64,000 nucleotides of DNA from Massospora cicadina (Eukaryota > Entomophthoromycota > Entomophthoromycetes > Entomophthorales > Entomophthoraceae), in contig JAKSZP010018562.1 of NCBI GenBank assembly GCA_022478985.1, positions 1 through 64,000 of the forward strand, given 5' to 3'. Positions within the stretch are counted from its first letter, which is position 1. Each line of letters begins with the position of its first letter. Below are positions 34,585-46,391 of this stretch, one piece after another. The notes under the pieces are model-generated. The model ran no database searches, had not been told where the DNA came from, and saw only the letters and a program-made list of their open reading frames with translations. The translations under genes were made by a program, and so were the position numbers.

Positions 34585-35994
34585 TCTTTTATGCTACTAA
34601 TTTTCTTAGTATTGCATCCAGAGCTCTGTTGACTCTCTCTAACATTCCGTTCATTTCTGGCCATTAGTAAATGGATACCACACCTCAGATTCCCATCAGT
34701 TCGTTCAGTCTTTTGATCACAATGGATGTAAAACTGGTTTCTTTGTCACTTAATAAAACTTGCAGGCATCCATGCCAGTACACTATTTGTACAGTATGAA
34801 TCTCACCGTGCTTGTAGCATTTACTTTGCTCAAGGCTTTTGTTTCTACTATCTAGTCAAGTGGTCTATCACCACTGCGATGTACTTTAATCCCCCAGTAC
34901 TGACACTCAAGGGTCCCAACACATCTATTGACATCATGTGCCAAAATACTTAAGGGTACTATCCAGTATCCCATCTCATTCTTGTGCAGATTGTGGAGTT
35001 GACATTCCGCACAACAGGCCAGATAATCTGCGACATCATAGCTGATCAATTCCCATTGATAATACTGGCATATATGGTTCATAGTTTTTCTTAGGCCACC
35101 ATGGCTGACAACTTTTATGTGCATTTTGAATGATTTCCGCCCATTATAACAACTTTAGGGAATAAATACCATTTATCATCAATCAATTGTATAACTGTCC
35201 ATTCTTCAATTTGGTGAAATCCATCACTTTCTTTAGCACAACTTGAATTTCTCCAGGCTTGTCCCCAATATTTTCTTCAATTATCCTCTGGAATTACTCA
35301 TCTGCTTGATGATAAGAAACTTGAATGGCAGGAAGTTTTGATAATCTGTCGCATTTTATTGTGCTGCTCCTGATTATATAATTTTGAAGTCATGGCTTTT
35401 GATTATAAAGCCCATCAGGCCAGTCGCCCCTCAAGTCCTAAGGTTGTGTAACCAACATAGAGACAAGTGGTCAGTCACAACTTTGAAGTGTGACCAATGG
35501 ATATACACTCATAATTGTTTTCAGGATATATTACCATGAAGCACTCGCACTCTGTCACAGTGTAGTTCCTTTCCACTGGCGTCAGTGTTCTGCTCATATA
35601 TGCCACTGAATGCTCTTCCTCATTATCCTCCAATTGACTTGACATGTGTTAATTGCTGTTAATAAGGCATCAGTCTGAATGATGAATTTCAAGCTGAATT
35701 TAGGTACTTTAGACAGAAATAATTATCAAATATCAGAGTAACTCATTAAACGATTTTAGGCCTCCTCAACTAAACGAAGTCCTTTTTTAGATCCTTTAAT
35801 ATTTGGTTTAATGAGTCAGAAAATCTGGCAAAATCAGTAATGAATCAGTGATAGTAGCTGACCATTCCAAGAGATATTTGTATATCCCAAATGCTCTTCA
35901 GTGTCAACATCCATTTAATGGTGAATTTATCTGCAGCTGTGGTTGCAGTCTGCTAGGAGTTTATCAAAAACCCCAAATATTTAAGCTCTTTCAT
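34585..35994 (-). pseudogene. E1: end of RT, RNase H and first part of integrase
   Basis: Minus strand, between the LINE and E2. From high to low coordinates: RT connection (about 35,780-35,994), RNase H (35,330-35,720), the integrase zinc-binding domain in open frame 34,852-35,124 (SHGGLRKTM, then CQYYQWE, then CCAECQ, with the H and C ligands recognisable), then the core ending NGMLERVNRAL with its catalytic Glu near 34,645. The frame stops at the E2 boundary. Stops are frequent. It aligns throughout with D. Confidence 0.75.
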
Positions 35995-36320
35995 AGTTTT
36001 AATTGGGGTAGGCTGACCAGGGGATGGATACTACCGGTATGAACTAATTAGAGTTGAGAGAGGGGGAAGGTAGAAGTTAGAGTGAAATTTAGATACCCAA
36101 TAGTAGACATGCTACTCCTGTTGTCAGCTGGTACCTCCAGGTGTATGGGGTTAATATTTATTACAAGGGGCCTTCCCCTATGATGGAACAGGTATGAAGG
36201 AAGGGGTCATCATTTAGAAACTAGAATGGGAACCATGACTCAACAAGTCTTTGTTGCTTCAGCTTCAAGTAATAGTAGAGCCAGGCTTGGAATTGTTCCA
36301 TTAGGTGTAGGTGAAATCTG

Positions 36321-36866
36321 CTAACTGTCCTCTTGGATGGTCAGCACAGTTACCTTAAAGGCATCCAGCAATAATGTGTGTATGTTCCACTTTGCAATGG
36401 TTACAATGAGGGAGTGGAGCATGGGTGGTATAAGGGATTCAAGGTGGAGTGCGAAGAGGCTTCTAGAGATTGACAGCTCCTGGTTGTTGTGGGTTTTAAG
36501 CAGATTGGCAACTTCACACCATATGGATTTAGATGGCGGGCATGCTTCAAGGTGGTGGTGTAGGGCGCCATCCCCTCCACACACTGCGCATGTTGCATGA
36601 AGAGAGTTGGAGCAGTTGGCTGTCCTGTAGGTTCGTCTGAGATGGCGCCAGGTGTTTGCTCTTACTTTTAGCTGGAGGTGTGGATGATGTGCAATCCTCA
36701 ATATTGCCTTCTGTATCATGAAGCCATAAGGGATATCTAAGGAATTGAGGTATTCGATTCTTACAATAGCAGGGACTAATTTGTGTATGTCCCTCTGGGG
36801 GTGGTGGTTTGGTTTCCTTAGCGTGAAGCTTGCTCTAAGCCTTCCCCTTCTCTGACTAGTGCTCAT
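36321..36866 (-). pseudogene. LINE ORF2 C-terminus with CCHC-like zinc finger
   Basis: 181-codon minus-strand open frame ending in a stop at 36,321. It contains CAVCGGDGALHHHLEACP, a Cys-x2-Cys...His...Cys arrangement typical of the C-terminal end of L1-type ORF2 proteins, after a basic segment (RANTWRHLRRTYR). This region is thought to help bind RNA/target DNA in L1. About 330 bp of 3' untranslated sequence follow. It is the largest open stretch of the LINE. Confidence 0.75.
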
Positions 36867-36883
36867 TACTGTGACCGTTCATC

Positions 36884-38540
36884 CTATGTGCGGGATGATG
36901 AGAAGGAGGCGTTTAAAGTGAGGGGGGTTCCATGTGGGCCCTCTGCATTGGGGAAGTTTGCAAGGTATGCGAGGAGGCTGGACGTGTTGTGGGGGTTGGA
37001 TAATTTTGGTGTTTGTGCAAAATGGGCCCTCGCTGCTCTAGACCAGTGCTTGTATGGAAGGTCTGGGGTTAGGACTTCCTCTATCCAGGTGCCCAGTATG
37101 CAGTTGGCATGGTCCTCAAAGTCTATTTGTCCCATGACACCACTTAAGCCCGAGCCAAAGAGCGTCTCCACTTGTACAGGTAGCTGGGACCCAGGCCACA
37201 GCCATTCTTGAATTAAGGCGCGGACTGAGGATATGAATGAGGGTGAGAAGGAAATTGTGTGGGCGGGAAATATAAGAATTGAGAGGATACATGAATTGGT
37301 AACTACTACTCGCCCTGTTAGTCCCAGTGATATTCTAGTAAAGGAGGAGATGCAGTTGGTCATCCTCTGTAGTAGGTTGCTCTCAATTGTCTCATTGGCG
37401 TACCCTCCTGTTTCCAGCCAAATACAAGGTGGCAGACTGGGTTGGCCGAGGGGGGCGTTTCAAAGCGCAGGATAATTTGGGTTGCTTCTTCATGAGGATC
37501 TGTGTGGCTTGGGTGTCATGGTCCAGTTGGTAGTGTATTTGCCTAAGAGGATGATTTCCGTCTTCTTTTTGTTGCGTGATGCATTGCTCACATTAGAATA
37601 CTCCTCCAGGGTGCGATCCAACTTCTGGGACGTTTGTTCTAGCTATGCCTTCCACACAGTCATCCGCGAAGGCCAGTATCTTGACTGTTGGCTGGCCTTT
37701 TGCAGTGATGCCAAGAGTCGTGAGTCAGAGACGCAAAGGAATGGATTTATGCTGAATTTGTACAGCAGTAAGATGAGGGGGACCCTTTATTGAACCCTCT
37801 GCGCAGTGTGATTGTGTTGGCTAAAAAGCCATGGCCACAGACAGCCATGGATGTGGACTATGTTAGGAGCATTGCCCAGTCTATGAATATGAGTGGGAGT
37901 CTGAAGTCCCTCAGGAATTCCTTCAGGTTTGGTCAGCTGACGCGGTCGTATGCCTTTTTCTTATCTAGTAATAACAGGGCTCTAGTTGTTTTGGACTGGA
38001 AGATGTTGGCGACAAAGTGTATATTTGTCCATACAGACCTCCTCAGTATAAACCCAAACTGGTTAGGAGACAAGATTTTAGAGGCTGTTTCTCCTATTCT
38101 GGTGTCTAAAATTTTAGTTAAAAGTTTTGTATTTGTTAGAAAGTGATATTAGGCGCCAGTTGGACAGATCCAGTTTGTCGCCCTTTTTAAACAGGGTTAT
38201 GATATAGGAGTCTTACCCACCTGGTAGGAGGAGGGTCTCCAGCAAGAACTGATTCATTGATGCCAGGAGGAGGGGGCAATTTGTTTGAAGTATTTTTTTA
38301 TTTAATTTGTAGGGTATCTCATCAGGCCTTAAGCACTTCCTATGCGGTGCACCATGGACTGTGTACCCAATCTCCTCCTGTGTGATTAAAATAATTAGAT
38401 TGAGGTCCAGCGGTGTGATTTAGATTCTGGCGTTGAGTATAAACATTTTTTTTATTTTGGGGTTCAGGTGGAGTGTCACGGTATGGTTCTTTGTAAAAAT
38501 GGTGAACTTCCTCCTTAACCTCCATCGGGTCAGTTGCCAC
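36884..38540 (-). pseudogene. LINE ORF2 reverse transcriptase
   Basis: Reverse transcriptase domain in several minus-strand frames. The catalytic box reads KILAFADDCVEG, with FADD at 37,659-37,670; FADD is the usual form in L1-type RTs. The downstream thumb region is in open frame 36,884-37,363. The upstream finger part around 38,050-38,540 has EPYRDTPPEP and many stops. It would copy LINE RNA at the nicked target. The intact box among broken frames suggests frame loss after a fairly recent insertion. Confidence 0.8.
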
Positions 38541-39724
38541 AGTGCCATCACTTCTGTGGACCTGTGCGAATGTGGGCTGGTTGTCAAGGAAGTGAGATTG
38601 ATGGAAGAAGTATGGTGAGCAGGTTTTGCCTTTCTTTATGAACTTACCTTTTTTGATGCTTTGATTCTATGCTGGTGTTCAAGTATGAGGACGTTTAATT
38701 GGGTGCGTATTTATGCCCAGTTACGCCCCCATTTGGGGCTGTAACTGGACTTTAGAGTGTTGAGATCAAGGTGGTCCAGTTCCACCAAGGTACGCTTAAT
38801 TGTGGCTATGTTGGCGGTGTAATTACATGAGGTGAGATGACGAGTTTTGTTGACTAGTCCAACTTTAAGATATGCCCAGGTTGTGATAGGATCCAATATA
38901 TAAATGGGGTTGCAAATTTGGGGTTTTCAGTCTCGTTTTCGACCCAGTCAGATAAATTGGGCAATTTTATGTTGTCTGGGTGAATCCTTCTCCAGGATGA
39001 CGCCTGTGCAGGAGTGAGGATTGCAAAAGCTGAACCAAAATGAGTTGGTGATTGGAGAAATTTATTTCTAGGTTGAGAAGTTGGAGAGGGTCAAGTGGTG
39101 ATATTTTGGGGTGAGGATGAAGTCAATGTGGCTCATTGAGATTAGCTTTTCCTCGCGCATGTTGGGGAGAGTCATGTGGGGAAGGAGTGGTGACCTAGGA
39201 GGGAGGACATCATATAGACTGAGGGATGCCTTCATTGCATGGAATTCAATGTGCCCGGGGGTACCCCCTAGGCTTGGGCCATCAGTCCATGCTGGGATCA
39301 GCCCAGCTGTTAAAGTCGCCCGGTAGAACTTTGTTGGGTAGTAGGGCGAGTGTTGGGATAGTTTTGAGGATTTTCTTCCTCTCAGCTGTAGTGCATGGTG
39401 CGTAGATGCATGCTATAGATATTGTGTCATTCTGGCATGAGATTGTAACTACCAGGACGCGGCCATTCAGATAGGTAGCCTAATTTATTATTTTTTAGTT
39501 TTTTTGTAATTACAGACAACTGCTCCACAGTGGGATGTTCATAACAATTGGGATGGTGATACCTGGGCTGACCAGGATCCCTCTTCCCCCTGCAGACAGT
39601 AGGTTTCTTGTATGGCCAAGGTTTTTACAGGGGGTTTCCGCAGGAAGTCCAGCTTTTTGGCTTGAAACGATTGATCCCAGGCTCCTGCAATGTCTAACGT
39701 CCCTATGGACACTGAGGTGCCCAC
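38541..39724 (-). pseudogene. LINE ORF2 apurinic-type endonuclease
   Basis: N-terminal endonuclease of ORF2 on the minus strand. The opening segment VSIGTLDIAGAW and LAIQETYCLQGE (39,539-39,724) match the start of APE-type nucleases, with the catalytic Glu in QET kept. Further on, DGPSLGGTPGHIEF and SLYDVL (39,230-39,290) and HIDFIL near 39,115 match the GDFN-to-SRIDFIL region, with Arg of the last motif now His. The GDFN motif itself has been lost. This nuclease would nick target DNA. Confidence 0.75.
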
Positions 39725-39971
39725 AGCGCCTCAGGAGTGGTTGGGAAGGCCATCTGGGCCTATATTTTTTTTACCATTTTCGGTATTGGCTCCAGATGAC
39801 TGGACCTGTACCACCTGTGTGGCTGTTTGATCCCTTACCCTTTGCTGATTCACGCAGGTCTTGCCATTGAGTGTTTTGCGTTGATCTCTTCTTCTAGTGT
39901 CACATGGTGACCCATTGTGGTGTGTTGGAAGCTCTCCGTGGTTGCAGGGTTTGAACCTGTGTGTGTCCCGC

Positions 39972-40920
39972 CTAAGTGCCAACTGTGGAGCTGAATTGTA
40001 CAGCTAAATTCAATGCGTTAGTGACACGTGGTATTTCAGTTGAATTGTCAAGAATTTTTCGTCTTGGGTCATCTAATCTGATAGTTGGCTTTGCCAATTT
40101 CCTCCATGTCTTCCTAAATTTGGCTGGGGTGATGGAGGAGATCGTGAGTGATGCTGCCATTGCCGCGGCCCATTTGCAGGCCTTCTGTGCCATTTTGCGC
40201 ACTTTTGGTGAAGCTAGGTCCATGATAATGTGCTTCCTGTTATCACCCCAGAGGAAGGCGTGGTTGGTCTCAATGATTTTGGCGGAGTCTAAGCTATCTT
40301 CATCCATGGTGTCATCACAGAAGTTTGGGGCCATCAGGCCCTCCTTCACGGGGCATGCATGTATATTGTGCCCCAAGGTGCTGCAGTGATTGCAAATTGG
40401 CGGTGCGCTTTCCAGTATGACGTGGAACACCTTTGAGACACCCTCATCATGGACATGGAACACCTCTGTGCGCAAAATCTTTGTAAGGTCTTTGATCACC
40501 TCAGGGAGTAGGTTGATCATGGCTATTGCCTTACCTGTGCACAGGTTTGCCATCAAGTGGAACTGATGCAGTTTAAATTGTTTGATCTTGCCATAGCTGG
40601 CGGGTCCAGCTCGGAGCTCCTCCTTTCCATGTTGTGGGGGAGGTTGATTGGGAGCGTGTTGAAAGAAACAAACAAACTCTAATCTTGGTTCATCTGATGC
40701 GCATGGTGTTCACAATTCATTTGCCTTCAGGGAGGATAATTTCAACGCAGATACTTGCAGCAGCATCTACATCTTCTTTGGTTTCAAATTCCATACTAAT
40801 CCAGCTGCGATGGATTATATGGGTGGTTATGCACACTGTGTAGGGGAATAGGGTAGCATGTGCCTCACCCACTTTCACCCACAAGGTTGGAGAAATGACC
40901 CCTAGGTAGAGTCGGAGCAA
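39972..40920 (-). pseudogene. LINE ORF1 (RRM-like region plus CCHC knuckle)
   Basis: Minus strand, in two frames. The upstream piece 40,717-40,920 contains WISMEFETKEDVDAAASI, which resembles the end of an RNA-recognition motif. The downstream 194-codon frame 39,972-40,556 has the knuckle CNHCSTLGHNIHACP with all ligands, then a basic Lys/Arg-rich tail. ORF1 proteins coat LINE RNA. The two parts are separated by stops. RRM plus CCHC is the usual ORF1 layout for L1/Tad-type elements. Confidence 0.75.
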
Positions 40921-41228
40921 ATGATCTACTGGTAAGAGGGGTTAAAGATATTAAATCTATAGATATGCGCTTTTTTTTGGTTGTAAACTTCACAAACCCA
41001 GACGGTGTCTGGGTTTATAGTTTTTAGCAACACCGTTTCCTAGTCCCTCCAGGGCATTTCTTGCCCTTAAGTGCACCGTTCTGCCCATTACCTGACATGT
41101 CTTTCGCCCAGTTTAAATTTGCTTCAATAATGTCTCCCATCTCTCCTGTGTGATTAAGAAATATGCTATCTGAATTAAATCTTCATAATAAAGTGATTGT
41201 TACAGGAAAGAAAAGCTATTCTTCAGGA

Positions 41229-42220
41229 TCTTTCATGAAGAAATGACATTGTATTGGCTTAGTTTATAAGTTCGCCATCACCAGGTGCTTGAAAACTTTC
41301 TTTAAGTGCTCCAGATGATCAATAAATGTCCTTCTGAATATGTTGATATCATCCAATTATATCAAAACGAAGGATAACTTTAAATCACTCATTATAGAAT
41401 CCATGACCTCTGGAATGTTACTGGCGCATTGCAAAATCCCTGGGCATTCTCATCGGCTGATACAGTCCTTGTGTGGTGATTATCGCACATTTCTCTTGAT
41501 CTTCCTTTTGAAAATCTATCTGCAAATATACCAAAATTAAGTTCATTGCAATAAATCCTTGGCTTCTCCTAGGTGTTCAAATGCATAATCGTTCCTTGGC
41601 AACGGATAGGAATCCTTTTTGTGTTTTTATTTGATCAGCAGTAATTGATCACCACACAATTTGATGTGTTCTTTTTCTTTACATTTAGGATTGGACTTAC
41701 CATGGACTTTATAATATAATGAGGAGCCTATGCTCAACTAACTTGCTGATTTCTAACTGACCACAGCTTCAGCAGCCTTAGACCAGCAGAGAGGTCACAT
41801 TCTTATCAGCGGATATTCTCAGTGTCAACCTTATGGATCACACCTTTGGTGCCTATGAGGTCATGGTCAGCCTGGGAAAATATTACCTGATATTTTAAAT
41901 AATTTGTACAACTCTTCCTGCTGTCGCTCTTATAAATCAGTCAGTTGTTCACAAACAATCAGACCATTGATGCTTTCAGCAGCATCTTCCAGTACTTCCA
42001 TCTTGGTTAATGTTCTGAAATCATGGATATCAATGATTTCCGCATATAGGATACAATGCAGAAATGTTATGACTTTTTTCTCTATTTTCATCAGTTTTTC
42101 ATCCAGATTGGCCAGTATCACTCTTATTTCTTTATGACCTGGCATTAGCATTCCTGATAGTGCCCAAAGCTCTATTCTAGAATTGTTCCAAGGGCTGATG
42201 ACTTCTCCATATAGTTGCTC
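41229..42220 (-). pseudogene. E1: N-terminal half of RT
   Basis: Minus-strand RT start, up to the LINE. Open frame 41,930-42,151 covers the pre-RT segment (INGLIVCEQLTDL), corresponding to D's pre-RT region. Downstream, a KKKNTSN-like remnant of the KKKDGTNR motif and QEDQEKCAIITTQGLYQP (about 41,450-41,510) match D's RT. The first motif lies near 41,540. Many stops. RT continues below 35,994. Confidence 0.7.
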
Positions 42221-44460
42221 CAGGTTTTTTGTGTTATCCCTGCGTTAACTATGATCATTTCCAACAGAATGGTGTTTGTCAATTTTTGTCCTCAATTGTA
42301 TCCCACGGACTTCCATGATCTTTTAGTGGCATTTCCCACCATTTTCATCCAACTAATTGGTACCAAATGGGAATGATGCCATCAATTGTAAATATAATTT
42401 ACAAAAATTACTTCTTTGTCAGCGGTGTTTCTCCTTTCTTCTGATATACCAAGAGCAAGGTTGCCTCAGTATTGTCAAGGTATTCTCCTCAAAATCACAT
42501 TTCATATAATTTTTTATAAAAAAACTTCGTCCCAAAGAGTATGTCATAATTTTCATTAGCTAACAATATAGCATGAGCTGATACACCTGCAATTCAAACC
42601 AAAGTGGTAGCACACTGTAGGCTTTGCAAAATATGTAATATCCTTTCTAGTAATTCAATATTTATTCCTATGCTCTAATCCAGAAAGCTTCATTCATTTC
42701 ACCAACTTGGTAAAAATGATATCAATGGGCATTCCATTGTCAATTATTTCTCATGCACTTACTCAGTTAACTATAATATCCGCATATGTACACTCAAAGT
42801 TTGCAAGAAAGTGTATACTGAGTGAAATGCTGCATTATTCGCAAAATCAAGAGTATAGATCAAGTGCATAGGCAAAAAGGAAAGATTCCTTAATTGCGCT
42901 AGGAGTGAAAGATACGTTCACTTCATCAAGTCTTGTCTTGAGTAATTCTTCTGTGCTTCAGCAAATTAAACTTTTCTGCTAGCTGTTGAGCATACGGCCA
43001 AGCAACTTCTTTTTTGATTTCAGGATTGATCCCCTTTACTTTTGCTCGGGTAATGGTTTTTTGTCCAAATTAACCACCGGGCAGAGTGAATCAGTTTTTT
43101 CTTCATCTACAAACTAAATGAAAAAATCTAGGTTTTGTTCATTATAAGGGGAGTAGGTTTATTTGATGTACTAGATTGTTTTTATCTGGACAGTGGGTCC
43201 TTTTTCTGACTCCTGACCAGTTCCATTTTTTTTAGCTTGAACTAGATTAACTTGCTCTTTGAGCTTCTTGCTCCAACATTGAGTGGCGATTTGTTCAAAG
43301 TTTCCACATTGGTGGCAGCTGATCTAAGCATTGTCCGCTCATTTTTGTTCTTCAGGCTTGTTTCCCATTATGACTTGATTCTGTCGCTTTTTTGAGCTTG
43401 GCGAATTTCACTGTATTCTGATTTCTAACAGGAATGGCCTTAAAAGTTTAATTAGGTGCTTAAAAGGTTGCTCTTAACATCTTTAGATGGTAACCATCTG
43501 TGATGTGGACATCAGAACTACAAGTGATGAAGCCATTTAATGATGCAAGTCTCTGTAGGGCGAAGCAACACTTACATAGTAATTTGTGCATCAAAATCTA
43601 TTAATACTTTTTCACCAGCCATCATTTACAATTTCTGGTAAAACTGGTCACTGTAAGCTGCTAGAGTCTCATCCTATAAGAATTGAATGCCAATAAGCTC
43701 CTGTTTATGGTTGGATATCCGTATAGGGCTACCAAACTCTTTCATAATTGTTTCCTTGGCTTTGTTATAAGTCCAAATATTCCCATTAAGATGGGAAACA
43801 CCAGATCTTGGCAATAGACGTCTAGGCAGTTCATCACAGATACTGCCTTCTTCCAATCGCCATATATAACATTTTCAATGTTTAATAGGCGGAAAAACAC
43901 TGGTGTGTTATCCAGGTGAAATGTGGGTAATTTTGGTTTATTCCAAATTTCCTCTTTAGCTCTACTGGTAAATGATCTCTACCCGTCAACCTAACTAATG
44001 ATAGGAGCAACTTTAGGAGTTATCTCCCTAATTGCAGCAAAAGACACGGCATATTTCTGAGTGGTTATATCTTTCCAACTGGAATTTCAAAAATATTATC
44101 TTCAGCTTCATTTGTCTCAATTTGAGCGCAATCACGCTTGTGATCTTCTAGTTCCTCTATGAATTTCAACATATGCACCATATCTTCTTAAATCTGGCGT
44201 AAACACTCTCTATCCGCTTCTCACTCAGTTTTATTGAAACAAGTCCCCAATAATTGACTTAGTTTTTTCTTTTCAAGGCGAACTTCTCATGAAAGGCATT
44301 GTTGGTTTTCCAACTTGTTTAACCTCTTCCTCAGCTTTCATCACACGTTCCTCCAAAGTAGTGAGATTAGCCTATAACTCTAATTTTAGTGACTTCTCAT
44401 ATATGGATTCTTTTTCCGTCCAAAGCTTCATAAGTTCATTTTTGTATGGCATTGTTGATA
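42221..44460 (-). pseudogene. E1: Gag and protease relic
   Basis: Minus strand. Gag: 43,674-43,856 contains AKETIMKEFGSPIRISNHKQ, the EFG capsid-like motif of this group. The zinc knuckle at 43,277-43,319 reads C-x2-C...C, but the His ligand is Gln (CGNFEQIATQC). Protease: EIIDNGMPIDIIFTKLVK near 42,700-42,750, with Asp at 42,739-42,741; the triad is DNG instead of DTG/DSG, so Thr is lost although Asp is kept. The downstream protease end (YDILFGTKFF) lies near 42,540. Stops throughout. Confidence 0.75.
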
Positions 44461-44495
44461 TGGTCTTCTATTAAATTTTCTTAAAAGCTCAACTT

Positions 44496-44513
44496 CCCCT
44501 ATAGTGAGAACCA
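44496..44513 (-). other. Primer-binding site of E1
   Basis: Minus strand TGGTTCTCACTATAGGGG, two bases from the 5' LTR; two differences from the E2 site. Confidence 0.85.
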
Positions 44514-44515
44514 AA

Positions 44516-45642
44516 TGTTAACTTTTGGGGAGCTGGCTACTCTTGCAATGTGTACTGAATGTAGACTTCTGGTTGGGTGACTCTCTTTTAGCTCTTCACT
44601 TAACTGCATAGGTTTCTGATATGTGCGTTGTATAAGATTTTTTAATTATTGGTAAAAAATTAGTTAAGTTGGTGATAGTATGGAGACTATCACCCTAGTT
44701 GATTTTTTATAACCATGTTGAATATCAGGTCCAATGCTAAACTGTTGATTGTCTTTTAATCCTTGAAGGTACTTCTGGAATGTTGGAGAAACTTCTACCT
44801 CTAACTTTTCCTTCTGATAGAACTTAACCCTTTAAAAGTTTAGATGTTCTTCTCTCTCATAGCTCATAGTCCGCGTAGGTGGCACTAAAATAGACAAAGT
44901 ATTTCATATTCTTCAACTCTTAACCCAAGAGTGAAATTACACTAATTGTATGACAGTCATAATCATTAAAGTATTTGAGCTTTTCTTATCTTTCTAGTTC
45001 AATAAAAAGCATGGTAATTTTTATGTGTTATTGGCGCCCAACTCTTCTGTTAGCGTCCAATTAAAAATGGCAATCGCCACTGATGAATTAACCCTCCAGA
45101 ATTGGGCTCAACGATGATCTCTTCATTGGTTTAGTCAGATTCCTCTGTAAGCAATAAATGTGACCTCTTCTAGTTTAATTGAAGATAGTGTCTCACTCCT
45201 TTACTCACCCTAACGTGTCATCCTTATTAAGTTAGCAACCTGCTTAGGTAATGGGACTTTTACCCATAAATATCAGGTCAAAGATATAAAAATATTTTAC
45301 TTGCAATTGCTTGTCAAAGGTGTCATCAATCGCCTAGCAACTCATAAACCCCTTTGCAACCAGCGACAAAACATGATCACCTCCTACAATTTATTTCTAA
45401 TTATCAAATATAAAATAAAAAATATATCAATTGTTTATTGTCAGAGATCACCCCCGACTAAACATTAGCAACCTTACAGATCAAAACCTGGAGGATTACT
45501 TATTGTTTGTTGTTAATATTTCTCCAAACAAAAATTATCATGTGTAATGATAATTCCAAAATACTCTAGTTGGCTTCATCCCCCAGTGCACAAGAAGTTT
45601 ATCATAATTAATTATGCTGGGTATCAGGATCACTATTCAAGA
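44516..45642 (-). repeat. 5' LTR of E1
   Basis: 1,127 bp, partner of 27,448-28,732 without the SINE. Left end TGTTAACTTTTGGGG; right end ATTCAAGA, where the partner has ATTCAACA. In the E2 LTRs a related sequence occupies the outer third. Confidence 0.85.
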
Positions 45643-46391
45643 TGGAAGCCTAGTCCTAGGTAGAAGATCAACAGATGCTAAATTATGGGAATTAATTCTC
45701 AAGTTGCTGAACTAGTCTCAAAAGTCCTGAATTAAACTTCAATTCCATGTCAACAATTTAGATTTTAAATATAGGTATTGCTTGAATTATCTGAATTAAA
45801 TTAATAAGCATTTTGTTTTTTTCAATTACCTTACATAATCCTGAACCCTTTTTGAATCCGCCAATTCATCAAATGAAGATCTTACCATTTGGAGATCTCA
45901 GGAATCTGCCACCTCGATCAAAGAAAACCATGAGCACTAAGAACCTTATATTTTTGCTGCACCTCTAAGGAGTCTCTTTACCCAACTAGATCCCAATTCT
46001 CTATCAAAGTCTACCCCACATAATCACAATATTTTTATCAGCCGTTGCTATGAAAATGATATTAGGAGATCATGGAGCTCAGCTGACCTTACAGGTGAAT
46101 TAAGGTGGTTATATCACCTTAAAATTAAAAATCACTTTTTGCAAATTCCCATCTATTCCAAATCCCCTTATGTTTTCAAAAGTACTATAAATAGTACTAT
46201 CTATTTTACATTAATAACTTTTCAGCGGAGTTTTTTATTTGTTTAGTTCTATTTAAATTCTTTTGTTAATCCAATGGCTTAAGTCTCATCCAACACTGAG
46301 AAAATTGAAGTCTTGCACTCATATTATCACACTTCTAGTAATTTTCCCCTAGCCACCCAACATTGGGTAATGAGGCACACTAATTATAACA
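45643..46391. repeat. TG...CA block between E1 and resumed RT (possible solo LTR)
   Basis: 749 bp that begins TGGAAGCC right at E1's end and finishes ATAACA, where A's RT resumes. It contains ACTATAAATAGTACT (about 46,185), a good TATA-like sequence. It has no coding motif and no similarity to the other LTRs that I can see. Length, ends and TATA fit a solo LTR, but no target duplication is found and it abuts E1 exactly. Confidence 0.4.

Larger units (their letters stand above)
35995..41228 (-). mobile_element. L1/Tad-like LINE inserted in E1's RT
   Basis: 5.2-kb non-LTR element on the minus strand with ORF1 (RNA-binding, CCHC), then APE-type endonuclease, RT with a FADD box and a C-terminal CCHC-like region. 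It is flanked by TCTTTCAT (35,987-35,994 and 41,229-41,236), an exact 8-bp duplication that also joins E1's RT correctly when the LINE is taken out. There is no long poly(A); the 3' end (minus strand) is AATTAAAACT. The sequence is visibly richer in G+C than its host elements and its RT motif is intact, but stops and frameshifts are present. Order and motifs fit the L1/Tad superfamily; the clade cannot be fixed by eye. Confidence 0.85.
27448..45642 (-). mobile_element. Element E1: gypsy retrotransposon carrying E2, a LINE and a SINE
   Basis: Minus-strand element inserted in A's RT. 5' LTR 44,516-45,642, 3' LTR 27,448-28,732 (longer because of a SINE). The internal order gag, protease, RT, RNase H, integrase, 3' module is kept but cut twice: a LINE (35,995-41,228) splits RT, and E2 (30,098-34,584) splits integrase, whose end resumes at 30,097. 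It is close to D, F and E2 by Gag, protease and integrase. The protease triad reads DNG. The 749 bp after its right end (45,643-46,391) are not part of A's RT, so that boundary is not fully understood, and I see no clean target duplication. Confidence 0.85.

Noticed and set aside
36888..37793. Series of plus-strand open frames of 80-107 codons
   Set aside because: Antisense to the LINE RT/C-terminal region; no motif on the plus strand.
39976..40389. 137-codon plus-strand open frame
   Set aside because: Antisense shadow of LINE ORF1, which has a CCHC knuckle and RRM-like sequence on the other strand.
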